10,579 bases of DNA from an uncultured Clostridia bacterium (GTDB taxonomy: Bacteria > Bacillota > Clostridia > Oscillospirales > Acutalibacteraceae). The stretch is taken from NCBI GenBank assembly GCA_947168785.1, contig CAMVNL010000041.1:1-10579 (forward strand), written 5' to 3'. The notes under the pieces were generated by a model, which ran no database searches, was not told the DNA's origin, and was given only the letters and a program-made list of their open reading frames with translations. This document shows positions 1-6,154 of the stretch, piece after piece. How positions within the stretch are numbered: position 1 is the stretch's first letter; each line of letters begins with the position of its first letter. The position numbers were made by a program, and so were the translations under genes.

Positions 1-1
1 G

Positions 2-502
2 GGCTTTGAGGATGAAGCGGAACTGATCGGCACGGCGGCAATTCTTCACGACGTCGGCAAAATCACCGTTCCGTCGGAAATTCTGGACAAAAAAACACCC
101 CTTACCACGGATGAATTGCGGGTCCTGCGGCAGCACGTCATCACAGGGTATAACATTCTTTCCGGCGTGAAGGGACGCTTCTTCGACATTGCCAGAGACA
201 TTGTGCTTGAGCACCATGAAAACTGGGACGGCTCAGGCTATCTCGGCAAGGCCGGCGAGGACATCAGCATATACGCGAGGATCGTCAAGATCGCAGACGT
301 ATTCGACGCGCTTGTTTCAAAGCGCAGCTATAAAGACAAATGGAGCTATGAACGCGCCATCACCTACATCATGGAGCACAGCGGCACGGAATTCGATCCG
401 GACGTCGTTCACGCGTTCATGGAGTGCGGCATGGAGCTGATTGAGCTGAAGGATGACGGCTTTGCCGAGAACGGCGACGACGGCACCGGGGAGGACGCAT
501 GA
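2..502 (+). CDS. HD-GYP domain phosphohydrolase, 3' part (probable c-di-GMP phosphodiesterase)
   Basis: The reading frame is open from the first bases, so the gene starts upstream; 166 residues are visible. They cover most of an HD-GYP domain: the HD pair in 'ILHDVGKI' (visible residues 16-17), a further His in 'LRQHVITGY' (45), the HH pair in 'HHENWDGSGY' (71-72) and 'KIADVFDAL' (D99, D102), followed by 'RSYK'. HD-GYP proteins hydrolyse c-di-GMP to pGpG or GMP in the cytoplasm using a di- or tri-metal centre, and these ligands all appear present. The signature loop reads GYL instead of GYP and is one residue shorter than usual, so activity or specificity may differ. The C-terminal tail is acidic. 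An upstream receiver, GAF or membrane sensor domain is usual in this family but lies outside the window. A TTG at 116 is internal and not the start. The stop overlaps the next gene's ATG, suggesting translational coupling to the polysaccharide operon. Confidence 0.87.
   Translation, partial: GFEDEAELIGTAAILHDVGKITVPSEILDKKTPLTTDELRVLRQHVITGYNILSGVKGRFFDIARDIVLEHHENWDGSGYLGKAGEDISIYARIVKIADVFDALVSKRSYKDKWSYERAITYIMEHSGTEFDPDVVHAFMECGMELIELKDDGFAENGDDGTGEDA
488..494 (+). promoter_or_regulatory. Ribosome binding site for the 499 start
   Basis: GGGGAGG lies 4 bases before the ATG at 499, inside the last codons of the HD-GYP gene. It supports the ATGA-overlapping start and coupled translation. 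Confidence 0.65.
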
Positions 503-3500
503 ACACAAAACGGGGCCTGAAATATTTTATTATCGCGGTGTCGGCGGCGGTGACCCTCATTGCCCTGCTGTTTATCCTTTGGTGGATCATGCCTGCCTCA
601 CAGCTTTACATTGCCGTGCTGGACAAAACCGTTCCCGCAACGGCGGCGGACGGGCACAGTTACCTGGACGACGTGGACAATATCTACAGAAAGCACCTGG
701 GCTTCAACTGGCTGCTGAACTATCACAAGATCCACAACCCTGAAAACGGGCAGAAATACAGCGAAACGAAAGACTATTACGGCTATCTTCTCAACAGCGC
801 CTATGAACTGCAGCCGGAGGAACGGATGCTGGAGGACATGGAGGAGTTCCCGGACCTGCTGTATCTCAGCGACACGTATGGCACGGAGATCACGGAAGAC
901 AAGGGGATCAGCTCCGCTGAAATGAACATGATCTCCATGTGTTCCTACGCGGGCTCAACCGTTATCGGCGAACAGGACATCATGACCACCACGTCGACCG
1001 ACGAAAAAGTCAGCGAACAGCTGCAGGAGCTGTTCGGCATCCATCAGACAGGCTGGGTCGGCAGATATATTTACGATCTGGCGGATCTGACGGACGTTCC
1101 CTACTGGGCGCCGCCGATGTATAAGGAAAAGTACGGCGTTGAATGGCGCTGCTCCGGCTCGGGGATCCTTTTGGTATCCAGCGACGGCGATATTCTGGTG
1201 TTTGAGGCGCGCAAGGATTTTGAGGACGATTCGCTTCTCAAGATCCGGGTGGCGGAGGACTACCGCAAAGAATTCGGCAAACGCAAAGTCAACTATTACT
1301 CATGGTTTGAGCTGATCGAGCCCGTCGGCAGCACCGAGACGCTGGCGGAGTATGAATTCAATTTCAATTCGACGGGCATGGAAAAATTCGCCCCGGTGTC
1401 CGATTCGCCGGTATTCACCGCGGTGACGCGGTCCCGCAGAACCGAAAACAGCGCGCCGACGTATTATTTCGCGGGCGATTTCGGCGACTACGTCAACGAC
1501 CGCACGGTCACGAATTTTCTCGGAGCCAACATATTCTACCGGGCCGTTTCCGTTGACCGCGACGGCGACGTGACGCACTTTTTCTGGCATTTTTACGAGC
1601 CGTTCATGACCCGGATCATCAAGCAAGTCAAGAACGACCATTTGGTGACACACGCGACGGAGGAGGACGCGGACAAACCCGACGCCGAGGTGTCAAAGAT
1701 CAGCGGAGGTTCGCTGGCCGCCATGACCGACAACGGCTGGGAAGCGTACCGCATCAAAGGCTTCAACGTCAGAGCGGAAGCCCCCGGCGACAACGAAAAC
1801 TCCTTCTCCGGCGACTACCGCTACTATCAGGACCTGATCAGCGCCGTCGGCGAAATGGGAGGAAACACCGTCAGGGCCTACAGCCTCTACCCGCCGGAAT
1901 TTTACCGCGCGGTCTATGAGCACAACGCCGACGACCCGGAAAACAGGATCCGTCTCATTCAGGACGTAACGCTGCCCGACAGCGTGGATGCGGACGGTCT
2001 CTTTACCGAGGAAGGGAAAGAGGCCATCCGGGCGGAGATCGCGCAGACCGTTGACGCGATCCACGGAAAGATCAAACTGACCAACGGCGAAAAATCGCTG
2101 CGTTACATCAATAACATGGCGGACGTCACGGTCTGCTATATCGTCTCGCCCGACCTGACGGAAGACCGGCTGAAGCAGCTGGCGGCGGATCGGAACGCCT
2201 CCTATGAGGGCAAATACCTCAGCGCCTCCGGCAACGGGGCAGAGGCCCTGCTGGCAATGATGGGCGATATGCTGCTGACCTATCACACCGAAACCTACGG
2301 CGTCACGCCAACGGTATTTCTGAAAGGCGACGCCGGAATGCTCACCGGCACGACCTGGGTACAGAACAACGCCCCATCGTTCAATCCCTCCGCCGTCACC
2401 GTCGCCGAAGCGGCCGCCGGCAAAGTCGGCGCGGCGTTCTCAGCAAAGTACAGCGATGCCCCCTATCTCGCGATCAGGGCCGTAAATCCCGATATGAACG
2501 CGAATGTGTACGGGCAGTATCTTGACGCCATCAAAGCGCATTCTTCCCTGCCCACCCTGATCGACGCGCTCGGCGCTTCGACCTGCGTCAACGTCTTTAA
2601 CAGATCAAGTGAGGTATACGGGTTGAGCGAAGAAACGCAGGCCGCGCTGATCGTTTCCATGCTGCGCACGGTCGATGAACGTGACTTTGCCGGCGCGCTC
2701 ATTGCGGACCTCAACGACACATGGGCGAGCGCCGGTCAGGAAGCGCGCGCTTATACCGTTCCGCCGTCGTCAACGGGGCTTTGGCATGACGTGACCGATC
2801 CGGCGCAGACGGCGGGCGTTCTCAGCGTCGACCCGGCCATGCCCACCGACATCGGTCTTGACCTGGCGCAGAACAACGAAAGAATGACCGATATGCAGCT
2901 GATGCGCAACGAAACGTATCTGTACGTCACGGTCAGCCTTGATACCGACGTTGACTACACCAAGGAACAGATGTTCATCGGCTTTGACACCTATCAGCGC
3001 AACAACGGCGAGTACTACTACGACACGAAATTCTTCGGCAACGCGCTGTCCGGCATGGAATTTATCATCAAATTCGAATCGAAGAACAACGCTTCGCTTT
3101 ACTGCGTGCCTTCCTACAACAGGAACAAAGCGCAGCTGTCATCCGCCGAAAGCTATACGGCAAGCTATGAGCTTGTCATGCCGTTGAAATACGGCAGTTT
3201 CTCCATGCAGAATACGCAGTTCTTCCAGACCGGTAACACCGTGCATATCCGGCTCCCATGGGCGGCGCTCAATATCTCCGACCCGTCTCAGCGCATCGTT
3301 CTCAACGACACGACGCCGACGCTGACCGGACCGGACGACACGTATGAAACGACGCTGACCACCGGCCTTGTGGCCTCCGTATTCATCGGCGACATAGAAA
3401 CAAAGGATACCAACTACGTCTTCCCTGCCGACAAGCAGTCGCCCGGCTACCGGCGCTATGAGTGGGCGGAATGGAAAAAGGAAAACGTAACATACACCAT

Positions 3501-3552
3501 AACGGAAAAGGCCGCCGCGGAAAGCATCAAAAAATACTTTTCGGCGTCATAA
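499..3552 (+). CDS. Membrane-anchored protein with a degenerate GH-A-like barrel and C-terminal beta domain
   Basis: 1017 residues. A basic N-terminus (K4, R5, K8) precedes a membrane segment at about 10-31, so the bulk is predicted outside the cell. Residues ~35-400 form an extension absent from its two downstream paralogues. It contains 'LLYLSDTYG' (~120-128) and 'GWVGRY' (185-190); I cannot assign it, though an alternating hydrophobic pattern with 'DLLYLSDTYG' recalls ThuA/glutamine-amidotransferase-like folds. Residues ~415-780 align by eye with the glycosidase domains of the genes at 6155 and 8373 ('GGNTVRAYSLYPPEFYRAVY' against 'HANSIRVYTAMMPDFYQALY'). Positions matching the catalytic glutamates are D552 ('VSPDL') and A690 ('LIDALG'), and the WQDEW motif is replaced by 'LNDTW' (738-742), so hydrolysis is unlikely. 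Residues ~785-1017 share 'IRLPWAALN' (917-925) with the paralogues and look like a CBM9/DOMON-type binding domain. Likely role (inference): polymer binding or scaffolding beside the synthase. Confidence 0.75.
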   Translation: MNTKRGLKYFIIAVSAAVTLIALLFILWWIMPASQLYIAVLDKTVPATAADGHSYLDDVDNIYRKHLGFNWLLNYHKIHNPENGQKYSETKDYYGYLLNSAYELQPEERMLEDMEEFPDLLYLSDTYGTEITEDKGISSAEMNMISMCSYAGSTVIGEQDIMTTTSTDEKVSEQLQELFGIHQTGWVGRYIYDLADLTDVPYWAPPMYKEKYGVEWRCSGSGILLVSSDGDILVFEARKDFEDDSLLKIRVAEDYRKEFGKRKVNYYSWFELIEPVGSTETLAEYEFNFNSTGMEKFAPVSDSPVFTAVTRSRRTENSAPTYYFAGDFGDYVNDRTVTNFLGANIFYRAVSVDRDGDVTHFFWHFYEPFMTRIIKQVKNDHLVTHATEEDADKPDAEVSKISGGSLAAMTDNGWEAYRIKGFNVRAEAPGDNENSFSGDYRYYQDLISAVGEMGGNTVRAYSLYPPEFYRAVYEHNADDPENRIRLIQDVTLPDSVDADGLFTEEGKEAIRAEIAQTVDAIHGKIKLTNGEKSLRYINNMADVTVCYIVSPDLTEDRLKQLAADRNASYEGKYLSASGNGAEALLAMMGDMLLTYHTETYGVTPTVFLKGDAGMLTGTTWVQNNAPSFNPSAVTVAEAAAGKVGAAFSAKYSDAPYLAIRAVNPDMNANVYGQYLDAIKAHSSLPTLIDALGASTCVNVFNRSSEVYGLSEETQAALIVSMLRTVDERDFAGALIADLNDTWASAGQEARAYTVPPSSTGLWHDVTDPAQTAGVLSVDPAMPTDIGLDLAQNNERMTDMQLMRNETYLYVTVSLDTDVDYTKEQMFIGFDTYQRNNGEYYYDTKFFGNALSGMEFIIKFESKNNASLYCVPSYNRNKAQLSSAESYTASYELVMPLKYGSFSMQNTQFFQTGNTVHIRLPWAALNISDPSQRIVLNDTTPTLTGPDDTYETTLTTGLVASVFIGDIETKDTNYVFPADKQSPGYRRYEWAEWKKENVTYTITEKAAAESIKKYFSAS

Positions 3553-3570
3553 TCCGCAATCGCATCAAAC

Positions 3571-3580
3571 AAGGGAGGGG
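3571..3580 (+). promoter_or_regulatory. Ribosome binding site for the 3586 start
   Basis: AAGGGAGGGG lies 5 bases before the ATG at 3586, in the 33-base gap after the preceding stop. It fixes the start of the HEAT-repeat protein. Nothing else is evident in this gap. Confidence 0.75.
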
Positions 3581-3585
3581 AACGC

Positions 3586-4686
3586 ATGACGTCCGAGCTG
3601 TTTGCCATCATTCTGCTGATATCGGGAATCGTGCTGATCCTTTTGGAGATGTTGTGGCTCTACGTGCTGTCGCAGCATCAGGAAGAGTATCTGAGCAGAA
3701 GAAACGATGAAACGAAGACCGCCAACGCGCTGCTTGACGCCGTGCTCGGCTCCCCTTCGCCGCATGCGCGGGAAAGCGAGATGCGCAACCTCGAAAAAAC
3801 GGCGGCGCAAAGCAACGAGATGCTTCTGTGCATGGTGGCAGCCTTCACCAGATACAACAAAAACAGAGACAAACTGTCTGATGAGCGCAAACACGTTCTG
3901 GATGAGGCGCTTCTCCGCTTTGACCCGGTGCCCAAGCTCATCGCCGCCATGAAGCACGAGAACAAGTACACGCAGGCCTATATCTGCAGGTGCCTGGGCG
4001 ATCTGAAAGCAAAGGACGCCGTCCCCGAGCTGCGGGACTGCCTGAAATCCAAAAATCAGACGCTCCGCTATAACGCCGGCATGGCGCTTTCCGCCATCGG
4101 CGATGAGGAGGGCGTGCTGCAGTTCCTGATGCTCTGTGAAAACGAAAAGGATTACAGCCCGCGGATCTTTTATGAGCTTATCAGCAAATACAGCGGCAAC
4201 AAGGTGTCGCTCATCCGCAACTATTTTGCCAACGAGCCGGACGAGAACAGCCCGTACCGCAATCCGGACCTGTACGACCAGATGCGCGTCACGCTTATCC
4301 ATGCCGTGCGGAACGACCGGCTGACCGAGCTGAAGGATATCTACATCGAAGGGTTCCTGGGCAAGCTGCCGCAGCTTCGCCTTGCCTGCGTGAAGGCCAT
4401 GTCCGCCATCGGCACCATGGATCTGAAAAAGTATCTGATCATCGCCACGAGAGACAAGGACTGGCTCATCCGCCTTGCAGCCATTCCGGGGCTCGAAAAG
4501 ATCGGCGACACCGATTCCCTTGAAACGCTGGCAAAGATCACGACCGACGAGCAGTGGTGGATCCGCCGCCGCGCGGCCGAGGCGCTGGTCCGCGCCGACG
4601 TCAAGATGCTTTACGTGGAAAAGATCATTCAGGAATATGACCGTTTTGCGGCTGACGCCGTTAAGGAAGTTCTTTATAAAATGTAA
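3586..4686 (+). CDS. Single-TM protein with HEAT-type repeats, probable synthase partner
   Basis: 366 residues. One hydrophobic segment at about 5-28 has no positive charge before it and 'SRRNDETK' after it, so by the positive-inside rule the soluble part probably faces the cytoplasm. From about residue 110 the protein is built of helical pairs typical of HEAT/PBS-lyase-like repeats: around 127-155 ('YICRCLGDLKAKDAVPEL'), 157-185 ('LRYNAGMALSAIGDEEG'), 263-285 ('LRLACVKAMSAIG'), 293-317 ('WLIRLAAIPGLEKIGD') and 325-340 ('WIRRRAAEALVRAD'). HEAT repeats bind proteins and carry no chemistry of their own. Its place directly before the glycosyltransferase gene, 14 bases away and likely co-transcribed, suggests it docks on or regulates the synthase. 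I recognise no specific named family, and the partner assignment is an inference from position. Confidence 0.85.
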   Translation: MTSELFAIILLISGIVLILLEMLWLYVLSQHQEEYLSRRNDETKTANALLDAVLGSPSPHARESEMRNLEKTAAQSNEMLLCMVAAFTRYNKNRDKLSDERKHVLDEALLRFDPVPKLIAAMKHENKYTQAYICRCLGDLKAKDAVPELRDCLKSKNQTLRYNAGMALSAIGDEEGVLQFLMLCENEKDYSPRIFYELISKYSGNKVSLIRNYFANEPDENSPYRNPDLYDQMRVTLIHAVRNDRLTELKDIYIEGFLGKLPQLRLACVKAMSAIGTMDLKKYLIIATRDKDWLIRLAAIPGLEKIGDTDSLETLAKITTDEQWWIRRRAAEALVRADVKMLYVEKIIQEYDRFAADAVKEVLYKM

Positions 4687-4692
4687 GGGGGG
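4685..4692 (+). promoter_or_regulatory. Ribosome binding site for the 4701 start
   Basis: AAGGGGGG overlaps the stop codon of the HEAT-repeat gene and lies 8 bases before ATG 4701. A nearer ATG at 4694 is in another frame and is not used for the glycosyltransferase. A second in-frame ATG at 4707 is possible but is placed less well. Confidence 0.7.
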
Positions 4693-4700
4693 TATGCGGC

Positions 4701-6122
4701 ATGATTATGAGCTTTATACGAAAATTCATTTTAGGGTTCAACTATTTCTGTATGGCGTACACCCTTTTGCTGACATTCGTTTACGTATTGCAGTTCGTCA
4801 TCGCGATGATCAAGATCAAGCGGGACAGAAAAGAGGAGATCTCGGACGACTCCTCCCGCTATGAGGATTCCGACAACCTGATCCCCATCACCCTCATCAT
4901 CCCCGCGTACAACGAGCAGGAGCACATCGTTCACAACGTGCTTTCACTGATGAAGCTGAATTACCCGGTATTTGAGATCATCGTCGTCAACGACGGTTCA
5001 AAGGACAATACCCACAAGGAAATGGTCGAATATTTCGACCTGAAGCAGATCGAAAAATCCATCAAGGTCGCCATTCCGACGCAGGAGATCCAGGGCGTTT
5101 ATTATAACAAGAACTACCCGAATCTGCTGTATATCGACAAGCTCAACGGCGGAAAGAGCGACGCCCTCAACTGCGGCATCAACGCTTCATCCTATCCCCT
5201 GTTCGCCTGTCTGGACGCGGATTCGCGTATTGAGCGCGATTCCCTTCTCAAGCTGGGGAATATTTTCCTGAAGGACAGCTCCACCATCGTGGCCGGCGGT
5301 TTCGTCCGTATCGCGAACGGCTCCGTCGTGGAAGACGGCGAATGGCGCGAATTCAAGATTCCGAAGAAAATGATCGAACGGTTTCAGATCGTCGAGTACT
5401 TCCGCTCCTTCCTTTACGGACGCGTCTCCTGGGGCAACGCGCTGCTGATCGTATCCGGCGCCTTCGGCGTATTTCTCAAAGATGAAATCATCAAGATCGG
5501 CGGTTATAAGACGAACACAATCGGCGAAGACATGGAAATCATCGTCCGGCTGCACCATGAGCTTCGGAAGATGAAGCATAAAAAGGACCGGAAAAAGTAT
5601 TCCATCAAATTCTGTCCGGACGCCGTCTGCTGGACCCAGGGCCCCATGTCGATGGACGACCTGCGGAACCAGCGCCGCCGCTGGCAGGTCGGCCTCCTCG
5701 ATACGCTGATCCACCACGCCGGCATGACGCTCAACCCGAAGTACGGCACCGTCGGGATGCTCTCCTTCCCCTATAACTGGCTGTTTGAGCTGCTGGGGGC
5801 CGTCGTTGAGCTGCTGGGGTATTTCATCATTCCCTTCTCGCTGCTGCTGGGCGAGCTGAACATCTACTTCTTCCTGATCTACCTGCTGATCACCGTTACG
5901 GTGGGCTCCATGCTGTCCATCGGCGGCGTTCTGCTGGAGCAATACACCCGCAAGGGGCGCATGGCGCCGCACCAGACGATGACGCTGGCCTGCTACGCGA
6001 TTCTGGAAAACTTCGGCTTCCGGCAGATCCTCGTTCTGTCAAGAGCACAGGGTATATTCAAATTCAAAAAGCTGAAAAACTCCTGGGGCAACATCAAAAG
6101 AAAGTCCTTCAATGAGGATTGA
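4701..6122 (+). CDS. Processive family 2 glycosyltransferase, membrane polysaccharide synthase
   Basis: 473 residues. An N-terminal membrane segment at ~15-36 is followed by a GT-A catalytic domain on the cytoplasmic side. It has every hallmark of the processive GT2 group (cellulose, chitin, hyaluronan and PNAG synthases): 'IIPAYNE' (66-72), DGS (98-100), 'GGKSDALN' (150-157), DAD metal site (172-174), GED catalytic base region (275-277) and the QxxRW acceptor motif as QRRRW (324-328). Two strong membrane segments follow at ~359-384 and ~387-412, then an amphipathic stretch and a basic tail. It would transfer sugars from a nucleotide donor and extrude the growing chain. The donor sugar cannot be told from sequence; beta-linked hexose or hexosamine is the family norm. 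No PilZ c-di-GMP-binding domain follows the membrane part, unlike BcsA. The neighbours are a HEAT protein upstream and two glycosidase-like genes downstream. Confidence 0.93.
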   Translation: MIMSFIRKFILGFNYFCMAYTLLLTFVYVLQFVIAMIKIKRDRKEEISDDSSRYEDSDNLIPITLIIPAYNEQEHIVHNVLSLMKLNYPVFEIIVVNDGSKDNTHKEMVEYFDLKQIEKSIKVAIPTQEIQGVYYNKNYPNLLYIDKLNGGKSDALNCGINASSYPLFACLDADSRIERDSLLKLGNIFLKDSSTIVAGGFVRIANGSVVEDGEWREFKIPKKMIERFQIVEYFRSFLYGRVSWGNALLIVSGAFGVFLKDEIIKIGGYKTNTIGEDMEIIVRLHHELRKMKHKKDRKKYSIKFCPDAVCWTQGPMSMDDLRNQRRRWQVGLLDTLIHHAGMTLNPKYGTVGMLSFPYNWLFELLGAVVELLGYFIIPFSLLLGELNIYFFLIYLLITVTVGSMLSIGGVLLEQYTRKGRMAPHQTMTLACYAILENFGFRQILVLSRAQGIFKFKKLKNSWGNIKRKSFNED

Positions 6123-6135
6123 TAACCGTTATCAA
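6119..6135. repeat. Perfect 17-base inverted repeat, operator-like
   Basis: TTGATAACcGTTATCAA has two 8-base arms around a single C at 6127. It overlaps the stop codon of the glycosyltransferase gene (6120-6122) and ends 3 bases before the ribosome binding site of the glycosidase gene. The tiny centre suits a dimeric DNA-binding protein better than an RNA hairpin; as RNA it could form only a weak 6-base-pair stem with a 5-base loop. Function is unknown, and an arm length of 8 can occur by chance about once or twice in 10 kb when several spacings are allowed. Confidence 0.4.
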
Positions 6136-6137
6136 AC

Positions 6138-6145
6138 GGGAAAGG
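6138..6145 (+). promoter_or_regulatory. Ribosome binding site that selects ATG 6155 over TTG 6119
   Basis: GGGAAAGG lies 9 bases before ATG 6155. The in-frame TTG at 6119 has no comparable site at the right distance and would add 12 residues before a normal 'MKK' signal-type N-terminus. Confidence 0.7.
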
Positions 6146-6154
6146 CACGGTTCA

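Noticed and set aside
3565..4302. A 245-codon minus-strand frame over the HEAT-repeat gene
   Set aside because: It is a shadow of the HEAT coding strand; there is no ribosome binding site or family signal.
5187..5972. A 261-codon minus-strand frame over the glycosyltransferase gene
   Set aside because: It is antisense to a gene with all GT2 motifs. The translation is unlike a folded protein and has no supported start.
4701..6122. Cellulose synthase BcsA
   Set aside because: It is too short (473 aa), with few C-terminal membrane segments, no PilZ domain and no BcsB-like gene next to it. Only the general processive GT2 assignment is supported.
6119..6154. TTG start extending the glycosidase by 12 residues
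   Set aside because: It overlaps the synthase stop and the palindrome, and adds a charged stretch before a normal MKK leader. ATG 6155 has the better-placed ribosome binding site.
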